Below are positions 24,515 through 31,984 of a stretch of DNA of 64,000 nt, in pieces. Position 1 is the first letter of the stretch, and every line of letters begins with the position of its first letter. The translations under genes were made by a program, and so were the position numbers. The stretch is from Chloroflexota bacterium (GTDB lineage: Bacteria > Chloroflexota > Anaerolineae > 4572-78 > J111), in contig BOKF01000041.1 of assembly GCA_016860845.1 (NCBI GenBank), positions 10,914-74,913 of the forward strand, read 5' to 3'. Below the pieces are notes generated by a model. It saw nothing but the letters and a program-made list of their open reading frames with translations. It was not told the origin of the DNA and did not search any database.

Positions 24515-25834
24515 TTGGTTGTCAGTGACCTCAACAGCCGGTATTTTGAAAACGGTTTTGGGCAGCCTGTCATCCTGACCGGATTCCATACCTGGTACAA
24601 TATCCAGGACGGCGGGCCGACCGACCCACCCGGCGCATTTGACTGGGATGAATACCTGTCCGCCCTGGTCAGTTACGGCTGCAATTTTACCAAACTCTGG
24701 GCCTCGATGGAGACGGCCCAACTCTGGGCTGATCCGTTTGGCGGCGTAGCCAACCCACAGTATTTTAGCCCGCCGCGTTACGAGCGGACCGGGCCGGGCA
24801 ATGCCGCCGATGGCGGGTTAAAATTCGACCTGGACCAGATCAACCAGGATTTCCTGGATCGGCTCTATGACCGGGTGGCGGCTTGCGCCGCTAACGGTAT
24901 CTATGTCACCATACAGCTTTTTCAGGGCTGGCAAATCGAGGATAAGGGGGGCAGTGACCAGCCCTTTGACTATCACCCATACAATGCGGCTAACAACATT
25001 AACTCGATTGATGGTGATCAGGACAATGATGGGGATGGGACAGAGACGCACCGCAGCGGGGCCGGGAATGTGACCCTGAGTTACCAGGAGGATTTGGTTG
25101 AAGAAATTGTCACGCTGCTCAACGGCTTTGACAACATCATCTGGGAGATTTCCAACGAGGACACCGGCCACGCCGACAATACCACCTGGCAGGAGGCGAT
25201 GATAAGCCACATTGCCAGCGTTGAGGCCGGGCTGTCCAAACAACACCCGATTGGCCGGACGGTTAGCTATCCAAACGGCTCAAATGCTGCTCTGGATGCC
25301 AGCGCCGCGGCCTGGGTCAGCTACTCGAATCGAGACGAAGTGGACGGTACGAAGGTGTCAATGTCGGACACAGACCATATCGAGGGTATTACCAGCGACC
25401 ACGAATGGGTGTGGATTTCACTATGTAACGGACACGGCGGCCTGTGGTATATGGACGAGTGGGCCAATGAGGTCTACGGTACAGGGGACAGGCGCAACGA
25501 TGCCACCTATCAGACTATCCGGGCTAATCTGGGCTACGCCAGGGAATTGGTTGATTTGCTGGATGACCTGGCCGGAATGACCCCGCAGGCGGCTTTGTGT
25601 ACGACCGGTTACTGCCTGGCGAAAGATCACGCCACTCAGGCCGAATACATCTGTTTTCAGTCGGGCAGCGGGGCCTTTGATCTGGACCTATCAACCGCAA
25701 CCGGCACACTTAATATCCGCTGGTTGCGGTGCAGTGATGGCACGATTGATACCGGCTCGACGGCCAGCGGTGGCGACGTGCGCACCCTGACCCCACCCTG
25801 GGCCGGGGCGGTGGTGGCCTATGTTTTTCATTAG
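24515..25834 (+). CDS. Tail-associated glycoside hydrolase-like protein
   Basis: A 439-aa protein with a (beta/alpha)8-type glycosidase pattern, similar to DUF4038/GH-A clan enzymes. Markers are the opening SRYFENGFGQPVILTGFHTW, YVTIQLFQGWQ, NIIWEISNEDTG near 205-216, whose Asn-Glu pair is where GH-A enzymes place the acid/base, and WYMDEWANE near 313. A C-terminal sandwich (LNIRWLRCSDGTIDTGS) resembles the accessory domain of such proteins. It could degrade host surface glycan during adsorption. The start is doubtful: TTG 24515 is used, but conserved-looking codons extend a few residues upstream. Confidence 0.65.
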   Translation: MVVSDLNSRYFENGFGQPVILTGFHTWYNIQDGGPTDPPGAFDWDEYLSALVSYGCNFTKLWASMETAQLWADPFGGVANPQYFSPPRYERTGPGNAADGGLKFDLDQINQDFLDRLYDRVAACAANGIYVTIQLFQGWQIEDKGGSDQPFDYHPYNAANNINSIDGDQDNDGDGTETHRSGAGNVTLSYQEDLVEEIVTLLNGFDNIIWEISNEDTGHADNTTWQEAMISHIASVEAGLSKQHPIGRTVSYPNGSNAALDASAAAWVSYSNRDEVDGTKVSMSDTDHIEGITSDHEWVWISLCNGHGGLWYMDEWANEVYGTGDRRNDATYQTIRANLGYARELVDLLDDLAGMTPQAALCTTGYCLAKDHATQAEYICFQSGSGAFDLDLSTATGTLNIRWLRCSDGTIDTGSTASGGDVRTLTPPWAGAVVAYVFH

Positions 25835-25843
25835 GGTGAAATC

Positions 25844-27652
25844 GTGACAATAGCGGCTGTTTCAGGACAGGCAGGCGGCAATAATGCCAACAATGCAACC
25901 AGTGTCAGCCGGGCATTTGGTTCAAACGTCCAGGCCGGCAGCCTGATCGTTGTCGTGGGGATGAAATATTCCCCATCATCCGATGCGTTTGTCGCCGGAG
26001 ACTGTACTAAATCGGCCGGTACGGCCACACTTGGCACGATCAGTCTGGACAGGCAGGTGCAGGTTGATACCTCTGATGCCGATTTTGCCTGTGTTGGCAT
26101 CTGGTCAGCCGTTGTGACCGGTGGCGGCTCGCTGACCATGCAGGTCGGCGGGGCGGTGTCCGGTTCTTACCTACTAATCGCCACTCACGAATTTACCGGA
26201 AATTGGGGCAGCAACCGGGCCGAGACGGGCAATTCTGGCTCTAATGCCTCTAATGGAGTATCGCCTGCTGTTTCCGGCAACGCCACCTCTGCCGGGGCGG
26301 CGCTGTTTGTCGGTGGCTTGAACGTCAATAGCCTGGCCGGGGTAACGATCACGCCCGATGGCGCCTTTACCCAGATTTATGAGGACGAGGCCAGCACCGA
26401 CGATAATGGATCGGCGATTTTCCGTATTGTCTCAACGGGTACGACCGATCAGGCCGAATGGACAATTGCCTCTGGGACGTGGTATGGCTGGGCGGCGGCG
26501 GTAGAGGTTTATAAGGAGGAAGCCGGGGCCACGAACCTCACGGTACAGGACGCGGCCCAGGCCCACGCAGTAGACAGCCCGGCCCTGACCCAGGTCCACA
26601 CTCTGGCCGTGCAGGACAGCGCCCACGCCCACGCCGCCGATAATGTGACCCTGAGTACGGCCATAGATTTGGCCGTGCAGGAGGCGACCCACGGGCACAC
26701 GGCTGACGGCCCCACGCTGACCCAGGTCCATATCCTGATAGTCAGCGACGCCCTGCACGCGCACCTGGTCGAACACCTGGTTATCAGCCTGGTCTTTGGC
26801 CTGCTCGTGCAGGAGGCCCTGCACAATCACCTGGTAGACGGCCCGGCCCTGACCCAGGATCACAGTCTTGTCGGTCAGGATAGCACCCACGCCCACACAG
26901 TGGACAATGTGGCCGTGGGGGTAGACCTGGCCGTACAGGACGCAACTCACGGCCACGCCGCCGATAATGTGGCGTTGACCCAGGGCCACGAACTGGCGGT
27001 TCAGGACGCTACCCACGCCCACGCGGTAGATAGTCCCACGCTGACCCAGGGCCACGAACTCGCGGTTCAGGACGCTACCCACGCCCACGCCGCCGATAGC
27101 CCGGCCCTGACCCAACTTCACGAGCTGGCGGCGGCTGATGCCCTGCACGCCCACAGCGCCGATAATCTCGACCTGACTTCCGGCCTTATTGCCGAGGATA
27201 CGGTTCACGCTCACGCGGTGGATAATGTAGCCTTGACCCAGGTCCACGAACTCGCGGCGGCTGACGCTCTCCACGCGCACAACGCCGATAATGTAGCCTT
27301 GACCCAGGTCCACGAACTCGCGGTTCAGGACGCGCTTCACAGCCACGCTGCCGACAATCTCACTCTATTTGTTGGCCTAACCGTACAGGACACGCTTCAC
27401 GGACACACGGCTGACGGCCCCACGCTGACCCAGGAGCACGGCCTGGCCGTGCAGGAGGCCAGCCACGGTCATACGGCAGACAACATAGTACTGGCCCTGG
27501 ACACAACAGACCTGGTCGTCCAGGATGCCACACACGGACACACGGCGGATATATTGATCCTGGTGATAATGGCCTTGAGGCGGGGGGCCATCACCGGGCC
27601 GGATAGCACCGGCGCCATCACCGGGCCGGATGGGGCCGGGGCAATCAGCTAG
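25844..27652 (+). CDS. Tail fibre with 16 His-x-His repeats
   Basis: A 602-aa protein, GTG start. Residues 1-225 are a beta-rich head domain. Residues about 226-570 consist of 16 tandem repeats of 20-23 residues on the pattern LAVQDATHAHAxDxxxLTQxHE, nearly all with H-x-H. The C-terminus has two GAITGPD units, collagen-like. In phage T4, fibre-tip HxH motifs bind iron; by analogy this may be a metal-stabilised trimeric fibre. It is the last large tail gene, the usual place for a receptor-binding fibre. The repeats make it prone to length change. Confidence 0.75.
   Translation: MTIAAVSGQAGGNNANNATSVSRAFGSNVQAGSLIVVVGMKYSPSSDAFVAGDCTKSAGTATLGTISLDRQVQVDTSDADFACVGIWSAVVTGGGSLTMQVGGAVSGSYLLIATHEFTGNWGSNRAETGNSGSNASNGVSPAVSGNATSAGAALFVGGLNVNSLAGVTITPDGAFTQIYEDEASTDDNGSAIFRIVSTGTTDQAEWTIASGTWYGWAAAVEVYKEEAGATNLTVQDAAQAHAVDSPALTQVHTLAVQDSAHAHAADNVTLSTAIDLAVQEATHGHTADGPTLTQVHILIVSDALHAHLVEHLVISLVFGLLVQEALHNHLVDGPALTQDHSLVGQDSTHAHTVDNVAVGVDLAVQDATHGHAADNVALTQGHELAVQDATHAHAVDSPTLTQGHELAVQDATHAHAADSPALTQLHELAAADALHAHSADNLDLTSGLIAEDTVHAHAVDNVALTQVHELAAADALHAHNADNVALTQVHELAVQDALHSHAADNLTLFVGLTVQDTLHGHTADGPTLTQEHGLAVQEASHGHTADNIVLALDTTDLVVQDATHGHTADILILVIMALRRGAITGPDSTGAITGPDGAGAIS
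26530..27550 (+). repeat. Tandem ~66-bp coding repeats of the fibre gene
   Basis: Sixteen imperfect units of about 60-69 bases encode the HxH repeats. Several adjacent units share long identical stretches, for example CACGAACT(G/C)GCGGTTCAGGA in consecutive units between 26985 and 27080. The near identity of neighbours suggests recent duplication. Confidence 0.8.
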
Positions 27653-27660
27653 GAGGATAA

Positions 27661-27984
27661 ATGGCGCTTGAAAATGCAATCCAGGGGGCCAGGCATACAA
27701 CCCAGCGGATCACCTGGACCCGCTCGGACGGCACGGCCCAAAACCTGACCGGGGCCACCCTGAGCGGGACGATCACGCCGGTGATGTCGCCGGCCACCGC
27801 GGCAAAGGCCATTGACGGCACATTGAGCCTGGTTACGGCAGCCAGTGGGATTTTTGATTGGGAGTATGGCGCACAGGACGTGGTCCAGTGGGGGGTGTTT
27901 TTGGTCCAGTTCAAGGCCGACTACGGGGTCGAGGGCTATGATCTGAGCGACCCGGCCGAGTGGACGGTCGGCAAGGCGGGGTAA
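27661..27984 (+). CDS. BppU-like small baseplate/fibre protein
   Basis: A 107-aa protein with an excellent Shine-Dalgarno (AGGAGGATAA). The segment RITWTRSDGTAQNLTGATLS followed by a beta-rich FDWEYGAQDVVQWGVFLVQF resembles the N-terminal domain of baseplate upper (BppU) proteins and similar fibre adaptors. It is the last rightward structural gene and is followed by a bidirectional terminator. Confidence 0.65.
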   Translation: MALENAIQGARHTTQRITWTRSDGTAQNLTGATLSGTITPVMSPATAAKAIDGTLSLVTAASGIFDWEYGAQDVVQWGVFLVQFKADYGVEGYDLSDPAEWTVGKAG

Positions 27985-28011
27985 AAAAGCCCCCTCACGG
28001 GGAGGGCTTTT
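27985..28011. terminator. Bidirectional terminator between structural and early modules
   Basis: AAAAGCCCCC and GGGGAGGGCTTTT pair around TCAC. A-tract and T-tract flank both sides, so it can end the rightward structural transcript and the leftward early transcript. Confidence 0.75.
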
Positions 28012-28033
28012 GACTGTAACCGTTGACAGTCAA
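28010..28033. promoter_or_regulatory. Inverted repeat after the terminator
   Basis: TTGACTGT (28010-28017) and ACAGTCAA (28026-28033) form perfect 8-bp arms. The right half contains TTGACAGTCAA, itself a palindrome resembling the AATTGACAATT core at 2719 and 10309. Function unknown. Confidence 0.35.
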
Positions 28034-28038
28034 ACTTG

Positions 28039-28335
28039 TCATATCGGCCCCCAGAAGACCCACCGGCCAATAAGGAGCAGCCAGGCCGCCTCGGCCATCA
28101 GGGCCAGGTCGGCGGCCAGATCGGCCGGCAGGGCAAAGCGCCGGCGAAGCCCGGATATCCGAACCGGCAGAGCGTTCAGCCACAGCAGAATCGCGGCCAG
28201 TAGATAGGCCAGTAGGCCGGGCAGGGTCACAGCCCAGTTGACCAGGGCAAAGCTGGCCGTCTGGAGGTGGTTATCCTGCTGGAATTCCAGGCCGATAGCC
28301 AGGGTAAAGCGGACGTGGTGCTGAAGGCGGATCAT
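28039..28335 (-). CDS. Small membrane protein, end of early operon
   Basis: A 98-aa protein with two hydrophobic regions, about 28-54 (LVNWAVTLPGLLAYLLAAIL) and 78-96 (ALMAEAAWLLLIGRWVFWG), separated by a basic loop. The ATG overlaps the preceding gene's TGA. No family was recognised. Being last in the early operon, it could be an accessory or lysogeny-associated membrane protein. Confidence 0.6.
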   Translation of the reverse strand: MIRLQHHVRFTLAIGLEFQQDNHLQTASFALVNWAVTLPGLLAYLLAAILLWLNALPVRISGLRRRFALPADLAADLALMAEAAWLLLIGRWVFWGPI

Positions 28336-28586
28336 TCAGATTCCTCGTCTTCCAGATACATGCGGATAAACGGGTTATCTGGCCAGGCGATGGTTGCGTG
28401 TTCCATCAGACCAGTGAAGAACTCAAGCAACTGTTCCGGCGACTCAAATCTCAGGCCGATGGTGTTAGGACCAATGTGGATCACAACCGTGACAAAGCCA
28501 GGGCCGGCCTCGAAGGTGACAGGAATGGGGCCGGTCTTGGGGATTTTGCCCATGCGGTTTCTGCCGCTTTGGTTGGCGTAGGACAT
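28332..28586 (-). CDS. Hypothetical early protein
   Basis: An 84-aa protein starting MSYANQSGRNRMGK; Shine-Dalgarno AAAGGA lies upstream. A basic N-terminus is followed by beta-type residues (PVTFEAGPGFVTVVIHI), then an acidic C-terminus (MYLEDEESE). No family was recognised. Coupled to the membrane protein downstream. Confidence 0.6.
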   Translation of the reverse strand: MSYANQSGRNRMGKIPKTGPIPVTFEAGPGFVTVVIHIGPNTIGLRFESPEQLLEFFTGLMEHATIAWPDNPFIRMYLEDEESE

Positions 28587-28631
28587 CGTTGATTTATCCT
28601 TTCGTTATTTGCCGCTCGCGCTTTTGGGGGA

Positions 28632-28973
28632 TCATGGCAGCAGCTCCATTTGCCCGGCTCTTACCTTTTTTTGGCGGCGCGTCCGGGCGGCATTTTGGGC
28701 GTGCTCGTCCCGGTCGTAGTTCAGGTGGCACGCCTGGCAAAGCGCGGCCAGATTCTCCGGCCTCACATCCAGCTTGTCGTGTTTGTCGCCGGGTGAGCCA
28801 TCCGGCCTGTCCACGCCCAGATGGGCCACCGTCAGGACGACGATAGAGCCGGTATGCGGGTTGGGCTGGCCGTTCTCGGCGCCGCAGAATTTACAGCGCC
28901 AGCCGTCGCGCTCGCGGATGGCCCGGCTGATTTTTTTCCAGTCTTTCGGATAACGTGAATAGTCTACGGGCAT
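28632..28973 (-). CDS. HNH endonuclease
   Basis: A 113-aa protein. CKFCG (about 28-32) and CQACH (about 79-83) form the zinc-binding pairs, between them VLTVAHLGVD supplies the first catalytic His, and RPENLAALCQACHLNYD the N and H of the HNH motif. Such enzymes nick DNA; in tailed phages they often work with terminase, but here the gene is in the leftward early operon, away from packaging genes. The start overlaps the upstream stop (ATGA). Confidence 0.85.
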   Translation of the reverse strand: MPVDYSRYPKDWKKISRAIRERDGWRCKFCGAENGQPNPHTGSIVVLTVAHLGVDRPDGSPGDKHDKLDVRPENLAALCQACHLNYDRDEHAQNAARTRRQKKVRAGQMELLP

Positions 28974-29845
28974 CAGTGGCCCCCTTTGCCGTTGCGGACG
29001 GCGGCCAGCCAGTTCCTGCCGGTGCGCTCGCTGACGCCGGCGGCAGCGGCCAGCAGGTTGCCGGTCAGTGTGGCCGGATCTATTTCGCCGGCGGCAACCA
29101 TCCGCCGGAACTCGTCCAGGTTGCCCGGCGCGCGCGGCAAGCGGGCCGGAAGGGGAGTGATCTGGACAGGGGGCTTTTCCGGCGGCGGGCCGGAAGGCTG
29201 CCGCTCCTTCCGCCCGGCCTGCCGCTCCTGCCGCTCCTGCCGCTTACGCTGCCACTCGCGTTCCGCTTGTTCAGCTTGCCACTGTCGCTCTGCCGCTTCC
29301 CGCTGCCGCTGCTGCTCCGCTTCTTGCAAACGATACAGATACGCTTGCCGGTCGGCTTCCTTCTGCCGCTCGTGGGCTTCGGCTTCCTTCTGCCGCTGTT
29401 CGAGCCAGGCGGCGCGGCCTGCCTGCCAGGCGGCGACGCGATCCTGATATTCGCGCAGTTCGTAGCCCAGGGTCAGGCTGACAAAGGCCAGCGCGGCCAG
29501 CGGACCGAGGGCCAGGGTGCCGAGCTGCCAGGGGTTGAAGGCGGGCGCGACCGTCGCGGCCTGGATGTAATTGTATGTGCCGGAAACGACCAAGCTGACG
29601 GCCACGGCGATCCAGATGTACCAGACCTTGAACCGCTTAACCAGGGCCAGAGCCTCGATGATCAGCCCGGCCTCAATCAAGGTGGCCGCAAAAAACGCTT
29701 GAGCCGACCCCGCTACCTGGAGGAAGGCGTGAAAGGCCGCCAGCCAGAGAGCCAGCAAGCCGAAACCGGCCAATCCGGCCAGCAGATAAAGTTGAACCGG
29801 CGCTATGGGCCGGGGATGGGGGTAGGTGTTATAGTTCATCGTCAT
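28973..29845 (-). CDS. Membrane-anchored coiled-coil protein with C-terminal HTH (DUF2637-like topology)
   Basis: A protein of about 290 aa. Four hydrophobic spans lie within the first 140 residues (LYLLAGLAGFGLLALWLAAF; AATLIEAGLIIEALALV; WIAVAVSLVVSGTYNYIQAA; GTLALGPLAALAFVSLTLGY), resembling DUF2637/Spd proteins of actinobacterial integrative plasmids. Then comes a long Gln/Glu/Arg coiled coil (about 145-225), a Pro-rich hinge, and a C-terminal helix-turn-helix (NLLAAAAGVSERTGRNWLAA). It would tether DNA to the membrane. Starts at 29845 or 29839 are both possible; each overlaps the upstream gene. Confidence 0.65.
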   Translation of the reverse strand: MTMNYNTYPHPRPIAPVQLYLLAGLAGFGLLALWLAAFHAFLQVAGSAQAFFAATLIEAGLIIEALALVKRFKVWYIWIAVAVSLVVSGTYNYIQAATVAPAFNPWQLGTLALGPLAALAFVSLTLGYELREYQDRVAAWQAGRAAWLEQRQKEAEAHERQKEADRQAYLYRLQEAEQQRQREAAERQWQAEQAEREWQRKRQERQERQAGRKERQPSGPPPEKPPVQITPLPARLPRAPGNLDEFRRMVAAGEIDPATLTGNLLAAAAGVSERTGRNWLAAVRNGKGGH

Positions 29846-30242
29846 ACCATTCTTCATCGTCATCATCCTCCCATTCATCGGCAATCCGGTCGTCTTCCAT
29901 GAAGAGGATGCTCGAATAATTTAAACCCGAATCCCGGCTGCTCACCATCACATCGGCGGCCAGGACTGGCACGCCTATCCGGTCTATCTCGGCCCGGACC
30001 TCCTCCGGCGCCAGGTTGAATTGCCGCGCAATCGAAGCAATCAATTTCTCTTTCCGCTCCGGGCCAATTGCCTTCAGGTCAAGCGGATAATACAACGCCT
30101 CCACACCGCCGGGAAATTTGCCCACGAGCGGGATGATGCTCGTGATCGGGACGACGTTGCTGCCGAATAGGTTTTGCCATTCTGCGGCCCGCTCTGGATT
30201 GGTAACTGTGGCCGTAGTCAGCCATTCATTCACGGTATTCAT
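29829..30242 (-). CDS. Hypothetical early protein with acidic tail
   Basis: A 137-aa protein. The body is mixed alpha/beta with no recognised family; an IDRIGVPVLAADVMVSSRDS segment is notable. The last 20 residues are strongly acidic (WEDDDDEEWYDDEL), as in DNA-mimic or SSB-type tails that recruit partners. Shine-Dalgarno GAAAGGAT is present. Its upstream region holds one copy of ATCTTCTAAC (30241-30250). Confidence 0.65.
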   Translation of the reverse strand: MNTVNEWLTTATVTNPERAAEWQNLFGSNVVPITSIIPLVGKFPGGVEALYYPLDLKAIGPERKEKLIASIARQFNLAPEEVRAEIDRIGVPVLAADVMVSSRDSGLNYSSILFMEDDRIADEWEDDDDEEWYDDEL

Positions 30243-30271
30243 CTTCTAACATCCTTTCGTGTCGTTTAGAT

Positions 30272-30961
30272 TCACTGATTGGCCGCTTTTTTCCACTGTC
30301 TGGAGCTGTTAGAAACTGCCGGTTTTGGGCCAGAATCTTCTAACAAAGCCCTGGAATCTTCTAACGGAGGCTCAAAATCTTCTAACCGGGCCAGAATGAT
30401 GCCTTTCAGGAGCCAGATCAGGGTATCAATGCGCGCCCGATAGTTGCCGGCGTCACGGATGCCCAGCGTCTTGGCGATGCGGTTGCGCGCACCGTAAAGC
30501 AGCTCACCCTGGCTGTTGATGAGCTGGTGCCGGATGGCCGCGACGGCGTCAACGTCCTCATAAGCTTGCAGGATGGCATCAACACCGGGGACCTTGTAGC
30601 CCTGGCTTTTGTAGAGCTGGGCGATGGCCGCGACGACATCCGGCGATGACCGGGCAAAGCGGCGGACAAAAACGGCGAAATCGTGGCGCGGATCGCCGTT
30701 CAGGTCGGCAATGGTCGGCTGCCGTTCCGGGCCGGCCGGTGTCCGGCTGATATGCCCCTGGTCGTTGTCGGCGATGGCCTTTTCGACCAGGGCCAGGACC
30801 TGGCGCAGCACGGCGGCGGCCACGTCGGCGGCGGCCAGGAAGGGGATGTTTACGCCGTCACCAGTGAAGGCCAAATAGATTCCGCCGCCATGCTTGAATA
30901 TCTGCGGCTGAACGGCGACCTTGACGCCGCCGCCGCGAAGCAGGTAAAGATTATTGTCCAT
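30272..30961 (-). CDS. Hypothetical early protein with heptad LED repeats
   Basis: A 229-aa protein starting MDNNLYLLRG. A beta-rich N-terminus precedes a helical middle (RARIDTLIWLLKGIILARL). The C-terminus carries three 7-residue repeats beginning LED (LEDFEPP, LEDSRAL, LEDSGPK), encoded by 21-bp direct repeats. No family was recognised. The start is 8 bases downstream of the preceding stop. A fold similar to DNA-binding phage proteins cannot be judged by eye. Confidence 0.65.
   Translation of the reverse strand: MDNNLYLLRGGGVKVAVQPQIFKHGGGIYLAFTGDGVNIPFLAAADVAAAVLRQVLALVEKAIADNDQGHISRTPAGPERQPTIADLNGDPRHDFAVFVRRFARSSPDVVAAIAQLYKSQGYKVPGVDAILQAYEDVDAVAAIRHQLINSQGELLYGARNRIAKTLGIRDAGNYRARIDTLIWLLKGIILARLEDFEPPLEDSRALLEDSGPKPAVSNSSRQWKKAANQ
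30335..30386. repeat. ATCTTCTAAC direct repeats at 21-bp spacing
   Basis: ATCTTCTAAC occurs at 30335-30344, 30356-30365 and 30377-30386, exactly 21 bases (two helical turns) apart, and again at 30241-30250 just upstream of the next gene. The copies lie within codons, so amino acid repetition may be the cause, but the fourth, non-coding copy suggests a protein-binding site. Confidence 0.5.
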
Positions 30962-30969
30962 CACCGGCC

Positions 30970-31179
30970 TCAATTCAGCCGGGCGGCGGCCAGCGCCGGG
31001 GCCACGGCAGTGATCTGGATATAGAGGACGCCGCGCCACTTCTGGACCTCGACGATCTTCCAGACCTGGCCGGCCAGGGTCAGGGTCTGGCCCAGCCAGG
31101 CATTTTTTTCGGCGGGGGTGATGTCATTGCAGGGCAGCGCCTTCGGAGACGCGGAGAAGATGGCGTAAATGCGGTTCAT
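30970..31179 (-). CDS. Small hypothetical early protein
   Basis: A 69-aa protein with a strong Shine-Dalgarno (GAGGAGGGG). It is beta-rich (LGQTLTLAGQVWKIVEVQKW), possibly a small OB or SH3-type barrel. No family was recognised. The ATG overlaps the stop of the preceding gene, so it is coupled to it. Confidence 0.65.
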   Translation of the reverse strand: MNRIYAIFSASPKALPCNDITPAEKNAWLGQTLTLAGQVWKIVEVQKWRGVLYIQITAVAPALAAARLN

Positions 31180-31451
31180 AGCCCCTCCTCGCCGCCAGAT
31201 GACTGGTGCATTGCACCAGTCAAAACCGGCTGTATTGTGTGGGCCATCTGGCTGAGCAGGAGAATAGCCTGCTCGACATCGTCCGGTTCAAACGTGGCCG
31301 GGTGGGGCTGGCCGGTCAAGAGATACTCCAGGGCGCGGCCGGCCAGGTGCAGGGCGGCCCTGGGGGTGAGCCGCTCCGAAGTCGGGATCTCCAAACGGCG
31401 GTGTGATTGTTGGCCGTTTCCGGCCGGTTGGGGTATATTTTGTTTTGCCAC
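31176..31451 (-). CDS. Small hypothetical early protein
   Basis: A 91-aa protein with GTG start and Shine-Dalgarno AAGGAG. The N-terminus is polar and probably disordered; residues 30-75 are helical (PRAALHLAGRALEYLLTGQP). No family was recognised. A perfect 10-bp inverted repeat lies within its 3' codons (31201-31221). Confidence 0.6.
   Translation of the reverse strand: MAKQNIPQPAGNGQQSHRRLEIPTSERLTPRAALHLAGRALEYLLTGQPHPATFEPDDVEQAILLLSQMAHTIQPVLTGAMHQSSGGEEGL
31201..31221. promoter_or_regulatory. Perfect 21-bp palindrome inside a coding region
   Basis: GACTGGTGCA and TGCACCAGTC flank a single T. The CACCAGT core also occurs in the iterons at 34435-34562 (TTTCACCAGTGAAA). It may be an operator for an early-gene regulator, or form an mRNA hairpin. 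Confidence 0.45.
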
Positions 31452-31480
31452 GGTAATCTCCTTGTTAGATTGCGTGTGGT

Positions 31481-31519
31481 GGCCCGGTGTCGTGCTTGCA
31501 CCACGCGCCGGGTATTTTT
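31481..31519 (+). terminator. Plus-strand terminator in a leftward operon
   Basis: CCCGG plus CGTG pair with CACG plus CCGGG around a short loop, with a small internal bulge, followed by TATTTTTTT (plus strand). The surrounding genes run leftward, so it would end an unidentified antisense or small RNA. The rest of the gap 31452-31678 holds no supported gene. Confidence 0.5.
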
Positions 31520-31678
31520 TTATGTTAAAACAGCCTCTCTAAGCCGTTTTGCGGGCCTCGGACCCCCTACCGATTCGGCGGCAAAGGCCCTTTCTTGCGC
31601 CATTATGGGCCGAATCCGGGGCGATTTGCGGGCCGGTCAGAACTACTGTTCTGCCTCTGGGGAGGATGTCATCTGTGA

Positions 31679-31984
31679 TTAGTTAAAATGGTCGCTGGAC
31701 AGGCCCTCGCCCGGCCAGTACAGATCAACAGGGTCAAAAGTTTCTTCAGGCGGCGGGGCATCTATCTGGTAATGATTACCAGATGCGGCTCTGGCCGCCG
31801 TGACGATGCCGGCGATCTCGTCGAAGATGGCGGCTACGGTCCCATCGCTCAGCTTCGGCCAGGGATTGCCGGCGGCCAGATTGACCCCGTGCCGGGCCAG
31901 GATTTCGCGCCACCGCTCCAGGCTCATCCCCGGCGCGACGTGGGCCTGGCTGATGCGCAGGATTTTGCGCTCGCGGGAAATCAC
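31679..31984 (-). CDS. Hypothetical early protein
   Basis: A 101-aa protein with GTG start at 31984 that overlaps the exonuclease stop (GTGA). Mostly helical N-terminal half (MSLERWREILARHGVNLAAG), acidic Pro-rich C-terminus (PPPEETFDPVDLYWPGEG). No family was recognised. Coupling to the exonuclease suggests a role in the same DNA-processing step. Confidence 0.65.
   Translation of the reverse strand: MISRERKILRISQAHVAPGMSLERWREILARHGVNLAAGNPWPKLSDGTVAAIFDEIAGIVTAARAASGNHYQIDAPPPEETFDPVDLYWPGEGLSSDHFN

Noticed and set aside
24515..25834. Endolysin
   Set aside because: The pattern is a GH-A type barrel within the tail module, without lysozyme, amidase or peptidase motifs.
26530..27550. CRISPR-like array
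   Set aside because: Repeat units are coding, keep frame and protein pattern, and have no unique spacers.
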